DNA from: an uncultured Microbulbifer sp.
GTDB lineage: Bacteria; Pseudomonadota; Gammaproteobacteria; Pseudomonadales; Cellvibrionaceae
Direction: 5' to 3'
NCBI RefSeq assembly: GCF_947504145.1
Contig: NZ_CANNGQ010000005.1
Coordinates: 62,001-126,000, forward strand
DNA: 64,000 nucleotides
In this document: positions 26,586 to 36,400 of the stretch, in pieces
How the letters are laid out: each line of letters opens with the position of its first letter
Numbering within the stretch: position 1 is the stretch's first letter
Notes under the pieces: model-generated
Seen by the model: the letters and a program-made list of their open reading frames with translations, nothing else
Database searches by the model: none
Told to the model about the DNA's origin: nothing
Position numbers and translations under genes: made by a program

Positions 26586-27764
26586 GTGACCGACCATCAC
26601 GACCATAGCCACGACGACTGTCATGACCACAGCCACGAAGATATTCCTGCCGACGTCCAGGCCCAGCTGGAGCGCGTTGCCGAAGTCATCGGTGCGCTGG
26701 AAGACCCGGCCACCGGTTTGCCACTGGATCAACTGGAAGCGGATATTGAGGTGGGGCTCGATGAGGGCCGTGTGTACACCGGTGTGACCCTGGGCTATCC
26801 CTGTGCCAGCCAGCAGGGCGCCTGGGCGCAGCGTATCCGCACCGCCTGTGAGCCTCTATTGGCCGATGGTCCCCTGCAGGGGGCGGAAATACAGAGTGAT
26901 CTGTTTTTTGATATCGGGCGTACTGATAGTGGTGAGGTGCCAGACTCTTTGCGTGCGGTGAAAAACATCATCGCTGTGGCCTCCGGTAAGGGCGGTGTGG
27001 GGAAATCCACTACCGCGGTGAACCTGGCGCTGGCACTGGCCGCGGAGGGCGCCTCGGTGGGTCTGCTGGATGCCGACATCTACGGGCCCAGCCTGCCGAC
27101 CATGCTCGGTACCGAGGGGCTGCGACCCGAGGTGAAAAGCGGCAAGTTTTTTGTGCCGATACCGGCGCAGGGGATCGCCACCATGTCGCTGGGCTACCTC
27201 CTGACAGAGGACACCCCAGCGGTCTGGCGCGGGCCCATGGCCAGTGGCGCACTCAACCAGATGCTGACCCAAACCCTGTGGGGGGAAGGCGCTGAAGATG
27301 GCCACCTGGACTATCTCGTGGTGGATATGCCCCCGGGTACCGGGGATATCCAGTTGACGCTGTCGCAGAAGGTGGTGCTGGCGGGTGCAGTGATCGTGAC
27401 CACGCCGCAGGATCTGGCGCTGGTGGACGCGATCAAAGGCGTGGAGATGTTCCGCAAGGTATCGGTACCGGTACTGGGCATTGTGGAAAACATGGCCCTG
27501 CACACCTGCTCCAGCTGTGGCCACCGCGAGCCAGTCTTCGGTGCTGGTGGCGGTGACAGAATGGCGGCGGAATACGACACTCGCCTGCTGGGGCAGCTGC
27601 CCCTGGCGATGTCGATCCGTGAGCAGGCCGACAGCGGCAGCCCGACGGTGGCCGCAGACCCCAGCGGGGATGTGTCGGCCCTGTATAAAGACATCGCGCG
27701 CAAAGCGGCCGCGCAGGTGTGGCTCGCTGGCGACGATGAGTTGCCGGAAATTGAACTTGGCTGA
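26586..27764 (+). CDS. mrp: Mrp/ApbC iron-sulfur cluster carrier ATPase with His-rich N terminus
   Basis: About 392 residues from the GTG at 26586, with GAGG upstream; a TTG at 26562 would add eight residues. The N terminus is strikingly rich in His, Asp and Cys ([18 protein letters not shown]). A degenerate MIP18-like domain follows, then the Mrp/NBP35 P-loop ATPase: [17 protein letters not shown] (deviant Walker A), [29 protein letters not shown] and the C-terminal cluster motif CSSC. Mrp proteins carry and transfer Fe-S clusters. Confidence 0.95.
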   Translation: MTDHHDHSHDDCHDHSHEDIPADVQAQLERVAEVIGALEDPATGLPLDQLEADIEVGLDEGRVYTGVTLGYPCASQQGAWAQRIRTACEPLLADGPLQGAEIQSDLFFDIGRTDSGEVPDSLRAVKNIIAVASGKGGVGKSTTAVNLALALAAEGASVGLLDADIYGPSLPTMLGTEGLRPEVKSGKFFVPIPAQGIATMSLGYLLTEDTPAVWRGPMASGALNQMLTQTLWGEGAEDGHLDYLVVDMPPGTGDIQLTLSQKVVLAGAVIVTTPQDLALVDAIKGVEMFRKVSVPVLGIVENMALHTCSSCGHREPVFGAGGGDRMAAEYDTRLLGQLPLAMSIREQADSGSPTVAADPSGDVSALYKDIARKAAAQVWLAGDDELPEIELG

Positions 27765-27790
27765 CCGGAAGCCGCCCAGGAGAAGGATCG

Positions 27791-28180
27791 TTGAGTTTTC
27801 AGATACGTTTCAGTCCCGAAACCCGCATCGTCACCATCGTCTATTTTGACCGTGTGGATCTCGACGAAAAGCTCGCGTCCGCCCGTCAGGTGGGCGAGAA
27901 GTACGGCCACCTGCACCCGCTGATGATTCTGGTGGATGTGCGCCGTGCGGACCTGGTTCTCTCGGTGGATGAGCGCCAGTATTTCGGCACCTTTGTTGCC
28001 CGCCAGCCGGGCACCAGCCACGGTCATGTGGCGGTACTGCACGCCCCTGATCGCAATGCCAATGTGGTCATCGACAGCGCGGCCCAGGCGGAAGGGATGC
28101 GGATTCTGGAGTTTGTCACTGAGCATGCTGCGCTGGAGTGGCTCACTACTTCCGGCTCAGACGATGAGGGTGCTCACTGA
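27791..28180 (+). CDS. STAS/SpoIIAA-like hypothetical protein, copy 1
   Basis: 129 residues from a TTG start with AGAAGGA upstream. It contains FSPETRIVTIVYFDRVD, KYGHLHPLMILVDVRRADL, HVAVLHAP and a C-terminal AALEWLTT, consistent with a small alpha/beta STAS/SpoIIAA-like fold. It has no catalytic motif. A paralogue lies at 28630-29013 and shares MSFQ-R, KYGHL-PL, DVRR and WLT-S. It follows mrp by 26 bp, so it is probably in the same transcript. The function is unknown. Confidence 0.72.
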   Translation: MSFQIRFSPETRIVTIVYFDRVDLDEKLASARQVGEKYGHLHPLMILVDVRRADLVLSVDERQYFGTFVARQPGTSHGHVAVLHAPDRNANVVIDSAAQAEGMRILEFVTEHAALEWLTTSGSDDEGAH

Positions 28181-28629
28181 CTTCTCCGCTACCTCTCATC
28201 GCGGTGCTACGCCTTCTCTGGCCGGCACCTGCTCTTCCGGCATACCTCTACTCTCCTCACCGCTTTTTGCTACCCAAGGTTTTTGGCGCCAGTTTCCCGC
28301 GAAGCATTAGGCGTAATTGGTACGCTTGGGTCAGAATTGGAGTGACAAATGCATGCTTCCTTCCTGGTAAGGCCGTCGGCGCCTTCCGGCCTTGTCGTTT
28401 CCCGGTCGTTACTCTTGTGGTCAAGGAGACCATTTCGATACTTTGTTTTCACCTTAATGAGAACAGGGTTCCATAAAAGTAAGTTGAGTGTGGATGTTTA
28501 TGCTAGTCATGACCTGGTGGTCTAGGATGGTGTTGATGTCGCAGGTTTCATCGGTGCCCGGGTTATGTGCCGCTGGGTGCGGAAGGAACAAAAGCAGTAG
28601 CAGCAGAATGGATTGGAGTAGTTGCAGTA
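28181..28629. other. 449-bp gap between the two STAS-like paralogues
   Basis: No gene is recognisable. It contains a hairpin AAGGCCG-N11-CGGCCTT near 28371-28395, and a purine-rich stretch with AGTAGCAGCAG just before the second paralogue. It probably holds a terminator for the mrp transcript and a promoter for the second copy. No clear -35/-10 pair was found. Confidence 0.4.
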
Positions 28630-29013
28630 ATGAGTTTTCAGACCCGGTATGACAGTAAGCATCGAGTAGTCAAAATGCTGCTATACGGAGAGGCGACTTA
28701 TGAAAATCGAATGGAAGCGGTGCGCCAGTTAGTGGCGAAATATGGTCACCTGAAGCCGCTGCGGGTGCTCGCAGACGTACGCCGTATTACCAAAATGTCC
28801 ATGACGCACGATGAGCAGCAGCGTTATGGCACCTACCTGGGGCAGCTGGAGGCGTTAAAAGGCGCTCGTGTCGCCATTCTCAATACGGCCCAACTCAACA
28901 CCACCGCGGTGATGCGCAATCACGCGCGCGATGGTGGGCTGGAGCTGCATTCGTTTTTGACCGAGGCCGAAGCAATGAGCTGGTTGACCAGTAGCGCCGA
29001 AGTGCCCAGTTAA
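28630..29013 (+). CDS. STAS/SpoIIAA-like hypothetical protein, copy 2
   Basis: 127 residues from the ATG at 28630 (MSFQTRYDSKH); the frame is open to 28567. It is a diverged paralogue of the protein at 27791-28180 over its full length (KYGHLKPLRVLADVRRI, ARVAILNTAQL, EAMSWLTSS). The pair probably arose by tandem duplication. There are no catalytic motifs, no signal peptide and no membrane segment. It converges on trhO. Confidence 0.72.
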   Translation: MSFQTRYDSKHRVVKMLLYGEATYENRMEAVRQLVAKYGHLKPLRVLADVRRITKMSMTHDEQQRYGTYLGQLEALKGARVAILNTAQLNTTAVMRNHARDGGLELHSFLTEAEAMSWLTSSAEVPS

Positions 29014-29045
29014 GCGAACACTTCGGCACACGCCGGGGTAGGGCG

Positions 29046-30044
29046 TCAGGAGCCCTGAGACTGTTCCGCCTGCTGGCGGCGCAGTTCCTGCTTCTGTTGG
29101 CGGCGGGCCAGAGTGGTGGCTTTGGCGTCGTGTCCCAGGTGGTCTTCACCGCGGGCTTTTGCCAGCTGGATCTGTTTCTCGCGCTCGCGGAAGCGGGTCT
29201 TGTCCGCCTCTGATACCGAGTCGTGGCAGTGGGGGCAGCTCACGCCCTGTTCGAACAGCTCCGACTGCATCTCCTCATCGGTCACCGGCATGCGGCAGGC
29301 GTTGCACTGCTGGTAGCTGCCCCGCTCGAGATCGTGGTTCACCGTCACCCGGTCGTCGAACACGAAGCACTCGCCTTTCCACAGGGTCTCGTCTTTCGGA
29401 ACGTTTTCCAGATACTTCAGAATACCGCCCTGCAGATGGTAAACCTCGTCGAATCCCTGCTCTTTCAGATAGGCAGTGGATTTCTCACAGCGGATGCCGC
29501 CGGTGCAGAACATCGCCACCTTTTTGTGCTTCTGCGGATCCAGGTGCTCTTTGACGTACTCGGGGAACTCGCGGAAACTGGTAGTGTTCGGGTTGACCGC
29601 GTGTTCGAAGGTGCCGACCTGATACTCGTAATCGTTGCGGGTATCAATCAGCAACACTTCCGGATCGGAAATCAGCGAATTCCAGTCCTGTGGTTTGACG
29701 TAGGTACCCACAGTCTGGCGCGGGTCTATCCCCTCCACACCCATGGTGACGATTTCCCGCTTGAGTTTGACCTTGCTGCGTAGAAAGGGCATCTCGGCGG
29801 TGTAGGACTCTTTGTAGTCCAGGGTCGCGAGGCGCGGATCGGACTTGAGATACGTGAGCAGGGCGTCGATACCGGCGCGGTTGCCAGCAACGGTGCCGTT
29901 GATGCCTTCGCGGGCCAGCAGCAGGGTGCCGCGTACCTCATTGTCGAGCAGGGTCTGGAGCAGAGGGTCGCGGAGGGATTCGAAGTCGTCGAGGCTGACA
30001 AATTTGTACAGCGCACAGACGACGACGTCGGTTGCGTTGGTCAT
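29046..30044 (-). CDS. trhO: tRNA uridine(34) hydroxylase, rhodanese family (TrhO/YceA)
   Basis: 332 residues from the ATG at 30044 ([15 protein letters not shown]), with AAAAGGA upstream; the longer open frame to 30314 overlaps the divergent small gene. An N-terminal acylphosphatase-like region ([16 protein letters not shown]) precedes the rhodanese domain, with catalytic Cys180 in [19 protein letters not shown]-terminal zinc-like Cys set (CNACRMP, CPHCHDS) follows. TrhO makes 5-hydroxyuridine at tRNA position 34. Confidence 0.95.
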   Translation of the reverse strand: MTNATDVVVCALYKFVSLDDFESLRDPLLQTLLDNEVRGTLLLAREGINGTVAGNRAGIDALLTYLKSDPRLATLDYKESYTAEMPFLRSKVKLKREIVTMGVEGIDPRQTVGTYVKPQDWNSLISDPEVLLIDTRNDYEYQVGTFEHAVNPNTTSFREFPEYVKEHLDPQKHKKVAMFCTGGIRCEKSTAYLKEQGFDEVYHLQGGILKYLENVPKDETLWKGECFVFDDRVTVNHDLERGSYQQCNACRMPVTDEEMQSELFEQGVSCPHCHDSVSEADKTRFREREKQIQLAKARGEDHLGHDAKATTLARRQQKQELRRQQAEQSQGS

Positions 30045-30240
30045 TGTTGTGTCCTTTTGCAGGCCGGAGCGTAAATCCGGGGCATTCGGTAAAAAATCGC
30101 CGCGCATTTTAACGAAAAACCTGAGAGCTGTCGTACACTTTTTCGACAGCGGAGAGCAGCCCCTGACTGCAGGTTCATATACTGCCGGGGTGGGCACCGC
30201 ACTTTCACTTGCCGCCCCGGTAGCCAACGAGGTTTTCCCC

Positions 30241-30507
30241 ATGGCCGATGACATCACTCCCCAGGATTCCCCACTGAGCCGCGCGTTCAGCGATGGCAAC
30301 CACACTGTCGCCATCGATATCTACGCCGATGGCGAGGGCGCCTGGTTGCTCGAGATCGTCGACGAGAACAACAACACCACCGTGTGGGAGGACGCCTTCG
30401 ACACTGACGAAGAGGCATTGCAGGAAGCGCTGGATGCGCTGAAGGAAGAAGGGGTGGGCGCGTTTATCGGGCCTGTAGAAGCCAGTGGCAGCTGGGAGGC
30501 GCCCTGA
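30241..30507 (+). CDS. Small acidic conserved hypothetical protein
   Basis: 88 residues from the ATG at 30241, with GAGG upstream. It is highly acidic, with an alpha/beta pattern ([22 protein letters not shown], then an acidic helix [18 protein letters not shown]). No catalytic motif, signal peptide or membrane segment is seen. I do not recognise the family firmly. It diverges from trhO, about 200 bp between starts. Confidence 0.7.
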   Translation: MADDITPQDSPLSRAFSDGNHTVAIDIYADGEGAWLLEIVDENNNTTVWEDAFDTDEEALQEALDALKEEGVGAFIGPVEASGSWEAP

Positions 30508-30784
30508 TCCGCCGGTCGGGGTGTCCTGTGTATGTTGTCTAGCGGGGGCCGCTTAGTACCGGCAAGCGGAATTCACCAGAGCGATTGCAAATAAAAGACA
30601 CCACTTGCAGCAGGTTTGCCGCGGCCTGCTATGGTTATTAGTAGAAGGGAATCGCGACAGTGTAACAGCACTACCCAATCGCGGCGCCGCCAACGGGCAG
30701 CAAGGAAAGTTGCCCTGGCGGTGCCAACTGTCGCGGACTTCGGCTCGCCACAGTTTGCAGATGTATAAAGTGTGGTTGCTCTGC

Positions 30785-31465
30785 ATGAAAAATTTCCTTC
30801 CCGTTCTCGTTATCCCCCTGTTGTGTTTTTCGTCGGCGATGCCGGCGCAATCGGGTATCGAACTCACGCTGTCCGACGACCGGGTGATCGATGTGGATCT
30901 CGCCGAGGCGAAACTGATTTCTGAGCTGAGAGGCTACGCGATCATTGCCGGGCGCACCTGTATCGACTGCGATGAAAACACCGCGATCTTCCTGGAAAAA
31001 ATTGATGGCCGACAGGGTCAGCCTGTGCGCGCGCGCCCGGGGCAGGATGAGCCTCCCGAGCCGGAGGAATTTGCACGCCTCGAACAAGGTGATTCCGCGG
31101 AGAGTGCCGCAGCGCGGCGAGACCGCTCCCAGGTGGAAATGGAAGGGAGCGAGGACGGAGTGGCAGACATCGATCTGTCCGGCGAGCGGTTCACCTATCC
31201 GGGAAAATACCGGGATTACCTCACCAAAGAGCTGGTGGAGAAAACCCGCATGTTTTACGGCAACTGCCATGAGAGTTCGCCCGCGTTGTTGTGGCTGAGC
31301 GAATACCGCACGGAAAAGGGATGGGCAAAAGAAGAATATTTACTGGTGTTCCGGGATGAAGGCGTTGAGCACCGGTACAACCAGGCTCAGCAGCCGAGTA
31401 TTCCCTATATCGAAAATGAAGGTTGCCGGGAGCTGAAGGGGGTGGAAGTAACCACCGAGCCCTGA
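30785..31465 (+). CDS. Secreted hypothetical protein
   Basis: About 226 residues from the ATG at 30785 (MKNFLPVLVIPLLCFSSAMPAQS), a clear signal peptide; the ATG at 30761 is an alternative. The mature protein is acidic with four Cys (CIDC early, YGNCHESS and NEGCREL late), suggesting disulfides in the periplasm. A central segment (about 75-125) is charged and low in complexity. I do not recognise the family. It is followed by a strong bidirectional terminator. Confidence 0.65.
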   Translation: MKNFLPVLVIPLLCFSSAMPAQSGIELTLSDDRVIDVDLAEAKLISELRGYAIIAGRTCIDCDENTAIFLEKIDGRQGQPVRARPGQDEPPEPEEFARLEQGDSAESAAARRDRSQVEMEGSEDGVADIDLSGERFTYPGKYRDYLTKELVEKTRMFYGNCHESSPALLWLSEYRTEKGWAKEEYLLVFRDEGVEHRYNQAQQPSIPYIENEGCRELKGVEVTTEP

Positions 31466-31485
31466 ACAATTTGCGGCGGCACAAA

Positions 31486-31517
31486 AACAAAACCCCGCAG
31501 TGCGGGGTTTTGTTTGA
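31486..31517. terminator. Bidirectional intrinsic terminator
   Basis: AACAAAACCCCGCA / TGCGGGGTTTTGTT form a long hairpin with A and T tracts on both sides. It serves the secreted hypothetical gene on the plus strand and the 3D-domain gene on the minus strand. Confidence 0.9.
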
Positions 31518-31589
31518 AAGCAGCGCTGGCAAAGCCCTGTGCACTTTCTGTTGCCTGCTAGCTATTGCGTGCTAGTTGTCATGCTCTGG

Positions 31590-32015
31590 TTACTTTTTCT
31601 TGTGATCCCAGATGATTTTCAGTTCTTTTTTACCCCACTGGCGTGCTTTCTTGATGTCCTTTTCCATCCACACGTCAATGCGTTTGGTGAAGCGCTTATT
31701 CATACGGTCGCGCACGGTATAGGTACCGGGCAGACCTTCAATACGAACCTTGGCGCCGTTAGTCAGGCCGTGTTTCTCCAGATCGCGGGAAACAGCGATG
31801 ATCTTGTCACCGGGGCGCAGACGGTTGTTCCAGGCCGCAGTCCAGGGGTCGTCATCGGTCTGGCCTTTCACCGAGTTGTAAGCCGTTGCGACGACCGTCA
31901 TGGACTTCTTTTTCTTGTCGGTGGACTCCTTGATAGCGGCAAAGGCGTCTCCACCGGCCAGTGCCGAGAGTGATGCTGCGAGTACGATCGCGTACTTTTT
32001 AAGACTCTGTCGCAT
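31590..32015 (-). CDS. Secreted 3D-domain protein
   Basis: 141 residues. The signal peptide is KKYAIVLAASLSALAGGDAFA. A 3D (Asp-Asp-Asp) domain of the MltA/RpfB/YabE type follows: TVVATAYNSVKGQTDDDPWTAAW, LRPGDKIIAVSRDL and TYTVRDRMNKRFTKRIDVWM. In MltA this double-psi barrel carries the catalytic Asp of lytic transglycosylases. Stand-alone 3D proteins are thought to act on peptidoglycan, but their activity is unproven. The C terminus is Lys-rich. Confidence 0.82.
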   Translation of the reverse strand: MRQSLKKYAIVLAASLSALAGGDAFAAIKESTDKKKKSMTVVATAYNSVKGQTDDDPWTAAWNNRLRPGDKIIAVSRDLEKHGLTNGAKVRIEGLPGTYTVRDRMNKRFTKRIDVWMEKDIKKARQWGKKELKIIWDHKKK

Positions 32016-32659
32016 ATTTCAGTACCTCCGAAAGCGCTTTAGTCACAGACTCGTTCTGTCTGTGTGGCCTCCAAGTTGATTTCGTAATAAGTGATCAATG
32101 TTTGATCAGGGAAGGTCATATTAAACGTCCACGGGACGGAATCAATCTTTCTGGTATCGCCGCCGGATTCCCGTACAGGGTTTTCGTTCGACTTCGATGA
32201 TGAGCCAAATATGGCGCTTATCTAGTGATATTTGGGTGATTTTCCCGTTTGTGACCGGATGATGACAGTGCAGGGCACAATGACCCGTTGTCTATTAGCA
32301 CCGGGTTTCCGTGTAAAAAATATACATGACAGCGATGTCATCTTTTGCTGATGGCTTTTTGCACGATTTGGGCGCTAGGAAGCGGTATCCAAGGGAACAA
32401 AATTTTTTTCGGGTTATTTGCGACCGCTAGTTCAAAAGTGAAGACGCCGCCCGGTGACAGCGCTGTAAGCGGGATGGCTGTCGAGAATTTGCTCGCTCAA
32501 AGCAAAATTTAGGCGCTTTATTTGATGGATAGCCCGGCGTACTAGGCCAGCCATCCCACAGGTTTTCGACCCCGGGAGGCTTGAAGCTGTCTATATTGTT
32601 GGTCGATCGACCTAAAACAGGGGAATTGTTGCGTGCGCGAGTGGGCGACGAGCAACGCG
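32016..32659. other. 644-bp region without a gene
   Basis: This is the longest unexplained gap in the window. I see no open frame with coding character. The part from 32280 to 32420 is clearly AT-richer than its surroundings, with short A/T runs such as AAAATTTTTTT near 32400. It probably contains the promoter of the 3D-domain gene (nearest 32016-32200). No hairpin long enough to call was found. Confidence 0.4.
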
Positions 32660-33397
32660 CTAGATAGCGGTATTGCTCGCGGGGCGCTCGGGATTGACCA
32701 TCTCCCGTAGAGCGGTCAGATAGGCCTGGTCTTCTTCAAGATCCGGAAAGCCGTGGCGCCGGTCCAGAGATACCGCGCGCTCCAGCCACTGAATGGCCTC
32801 TTCCAGATTGCCCTGCCACTCGCACACCTGGCCAATATTGAACGAGGTGATGGCGAGGTTTTGCCAGTCTTCTTCCCGACGCAGCTCCTCGATGGCTCCG
32901 GCGTACAACTGGTAGGCATTGCGCAGCATCACTGCGCGTTTGTTGGGGTTGCTCTGCAACGCAGACTGCTGATGGTAAGTGTGCGCCAGCGCCGAGCGGA
33001 TCCGCGCCGCCGAGTGCTCAAAGGGCAGCCCGGGTGAGGATTCAACGTACCTCAGCACCGCATCAAACTGGCTGCGGGCCAGCGGGTAAAGGTCCGGCCG
33101 CTGGCCGCCCAGGGCGTTGAGAATGATGCCGTAGCGGTAGCGCAATTGATTCTGGCGGTGTGGCTCGTTGGCCAGCTTGGCAATGGCCTGTTCATACAGT
33201 GGCAGGGCTGCGTCGTAATTGCCCTCCAGCGCGTACTCCTCGGCTTCCACGATCAGTGCACTGGCACTGGTACCGGCACTGGTACCGGCACTGGTGCCGT
33301 TGCCCTGGGCCATCGCTGTACTGGCCAGCGGCAGGGAGGCGGTGAGCCCCAGAAGGGCAGACAACAGAAAATAGCGGGGTGTGCGCGCGCTCAGCAT
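32660..33397 (-). CDS. Periplasmic TPR-repeat protein
   Basis: 245 residues from the ATG at 33397 (MLSARTPRYFLLSALLGLTASLPLASTAMAQ), which gives a proper signal peptide; the frame is open to 33592. Just after the cleavage site comes GTSAGTSAGTSA, encoded by three tandem 12-bp units. TPR-like helices follow (AEEYALEGNYDAALPLYEQAIAKL, FNIGQVCEWQGNLEEAIQWLERAVSLD). It is a predicted protein-interaction scaffold; its partner is unknown. It lies 52 bp downstream of the ydiJ-like gene on the same strand. Confidence 0.78.
   Translation of the reverse strand: MLSARTPRYFLLSALLGLTASLPLASTAMAQGNGTSAGTSAGTSASALIVEAEEYALEGNYDAALPLYEQAIAKLANEPHRQNQLRYRYGIILNALGGQRPDLYPLARSQFDAVLRYVESSPGLPFEHSAARIRSALAHTYHQQSALQSNPNKRAVMLRNAYQLYAGAIEELRREEDWQNLAITSFNIGQVCEWQGNLEEAIQWLERAVSLDRRHGFPDLEEDQAYLTALREMVNPERPASNTAI
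33263..33298. repeat. Three tandem 12-bp repeats in the TPR gene
   Basis: The unit GGCACTGGTACC occurs three times in a row, the third with one substitution. It encodes a GTSA repeat right after the signal peptide. The repeat length keeps frame, so gain or loss of units would change linker length only. Confidence 0.85.
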
Positions 33398-33449
33398 GGC
33401 CAGTCCATCTTCAGGGCCGCCGGTGCACAGAGGTGCACCGGCGGACAAG

Positions 33450-36400
33450 TTAGTGATTACTGACAGTAAACCCTGAATCTTCGATTTGCGCCAGTAGTGC
33501 CTGTAGCGGATGGCGCAATTCGGTATCCGCGAAGCGCTTGCTCTGGCATCGGCAGGAATAGCCGGTTGCCAGAATGGCGCTTGTGTCGCCATTCAATTTC
33601 GGCGCCCAGGATTGCTGGAAAATGGTACGCGATGTCTCCCGGTTGGCCATCTCGTGGCCGTAGGTACCGGCCATGCCACAGCAGCCGGCAGCCTGCGCGC
33701 TGAGCTCCATCCCCAGAGCGCTGAACACCTGCTGCCACTGTCGGGTGGAGCCGGCGGCGTTAGACTGCTCGGTGCAGTGGGGTAGCAGGGTAAAGCTGCT
33801 GGCCTGCAGGCGTGTTTTATTGGTGGCCAGGTGTTCGGTGTGTTGGGACAGCCACTCCTGCAACAGCTGCACTTTGGGCGCTTTGTCGCCCAGCAGCTTC
33901 TGATATTCCGCGCGGTAGGTCATGGTCATGGAGGGGTCTACCCCCACCAGCGGCACGCCGCTTTCCGCCAGGCTGTTGAGCATGGCGCTGTTGCTGGCGG
34001 CGGTCTGTGCGAATTGGCGCAGGAAGCCGTGCACGTGCAGCGGCTTGCCGTTGGCGCGAAACGGCGCCACCAGGGGATTGAAGTCCAGTAGTTTGAGCAG
34101 CCGCAGGGTGTCTGCCACCACGTCTGCGTCGAAATAACTGGTAAAGGCGTCCTGCACAATCACCACCGATTTGGCCCGCTGGGCGGGGCCCATGGCGCGC
34201 AAGTTGGCGGTGCTGGCGTAGGGAACACCCAGCTCGCGCATCACCTTGTCAAGGCGGGTGGCAGAGATTTTGGGCGAGTCCGCGAGTCCCAGCCCGCGCT
34301 CCATGACCCAGCGCACCGGCTTCAGGCTCAGGGGAAGGTTGTACAACTTAGGCACCCGCGCCAGGTGCGGCATCATGAACTCGAGCCCGCCGACAAAATA
34401 GTCCTTCATGGGGCGCAAGTAGCGGCTGTAATACAACTCGAGAAATTTGGCGCGGAAGGTGGGCACGTCCACTTTGATCGGGCACTGGCCGGCGCAGGAC
34501 TTGCACGCCAGGCAGGCCTGCATGGAGTCATTCACCTCGTGGCTGAAGTCGTATTCACCGCGGGCGCGGGCGAGGCTGTTTTTGATACGCGCGGGCAGGC
34601 CGATGATAAATGACTGCTCGCGGCTTTTGCGCGCCACCGCTTCCGGGTCGACGGAGCGATCCGCCAGCAGGCGCAGCCACTCGCGGATCAGCGAGGCCCG
34701 GCCCTTGGGGGAGTGGATGCGATTGCGGGTGCCTTTATAGGAGGGGCACATGGCATCGTCCGGATTCCAGTTGAAACAGGCGCCGTTACCGTTGCAGTAG
34801 ACACCCTCGGAGTATCCCTCCCATACCTGTACCGGGATCTGGCGATCGTGCTCGCCACGCGTAGGCACCTCGTCGATTTTGAGCAGGCCTGAGGCGTTGC
34901 TGGGGGTGGCGATCTTGCCCGGATTTAGCTGGTTGCGGGGGTCAAACGCCGCCTTGATTCTCTGCAGTTCGGGGTAGAGCTCGCCGAAGAATTCCGGTGC
35001 GAATTCCGAGCGCACGCCCTTGCCGTGTTCACCCCACAGCAGGCCGTTGTACTTCTTAGCCAGGGCCACCACCTTTTCCGTGATGACGCGCACCTGTTTC
35101 GCCTGCTCCGGGTCTTTCATATCAATGGCCGGGCGCACGTGCAGCACGCCCGCGTCTACGTGGCCGAACATACCGTAGGCAAAGCCAGCTTCGTCCAGTG
35201 CCCCGCGGAATTCGGCAATAAAATCCGCCAGATTTTCTGGCGGTACCGCACAGTCTTCCACAAACGGAATCGGGCGCTGTTCGCCCGCTACATTGCCCAG
35301 CAGGCCGACGGCGCGCTTGCGCATGCCCCAGATCTTGTTCACCTGGGCATGGCCGCGGGCGATGGTGTAGGCAAAGCTCTTGCCCGGCTGGCCGATCAGA
35401 CTGTCCACGTGGGCGGTGAATTTATCGAGCGCGGCTTGCAGTGCCTCTTCAGATTCTGCGGTGTATTCCACCAGGTTGATGCCCTGGACAGGCCGGTCGT
35501 CTTGCGGAAAGAACTCACTGACGCTGTCCCAAACGATGTCGCCCATGGCCAGCTGCAGCACCTTGCTGTCCACTGTCTCGATGGAGGTGGGGCCGGCTTT
35601 CATCAGGTCGGTGGCGTCTTTGAGGGCGTCCTGAAAGTGGTCGTAATTGAGATTCACCAGTGCTGCGCACTTGGGGATCTTCAGCACATTGAGTTTGGCC
35701 TCAGCAATAAAGCCCAGGGTGCCCTCGGAGCCACACAGGATATTGTTGAGATTGAAACGGCCGTCTTTGCCCTTCTCTTCATCTCTGATGTGGGCCAGGT
35801 CGTAACCGGTGAGGCAGCGATTCAGCTTGGGGAACTTGGCGTGGATCAGGTCGCGCTTTTGCCGCTGTACGTCATCTACCAGCTGGTGGATTCTGCCAGC
35901 ACGGGTGTCATTGTCGGTGATATCTGCCAGTTCGCCGTCGTCGACTGCCTGGGAGTGCCACAGTTCGCCTCCCATCAGCACGGTTTTCAATTCCAGAACG
36001 TGGTCGCGGGTCTTCCCGTACAGGCAGGAGCCCTGGCCGGAGGCGTCGGTATTGATCATGCCGCCGATGGTGGCGCGGTTGCTGGTGGAGAGCTCCGGGG
36101 CAAAGAAGAGTCCATGGGGTTTCAGCGCCGCGTTCAGCTGGTCCTTTACCACCCCTGTTTGTACCCGCACCCAGCTTTCCTCGGCATTGATCTCCAATAT
36201 GCGGTTCATATGCCGGGAAATGTCCACCACGATGCCATCGGTCAGGGACTGGCCGTTGGTGCCGGTGCCGCCGCCGCGGGGGGAGAGCACCACTTTGTGG
36301 AATTCTTCCCGGTCCGCCAGCTCCATCAATAATTGCAGATCGTGGATATCCCGCGGGTACACCACCGCCTGAGGCAGTACCTGGTAGATGGAGTTATCCG

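Noticed and set aside
26382..26732. A 117-residue N-terminal extension of metG
   Set aside because: It runs through the divergent promoter and the mrp start. The family N terminus matches the ATG at 26381.
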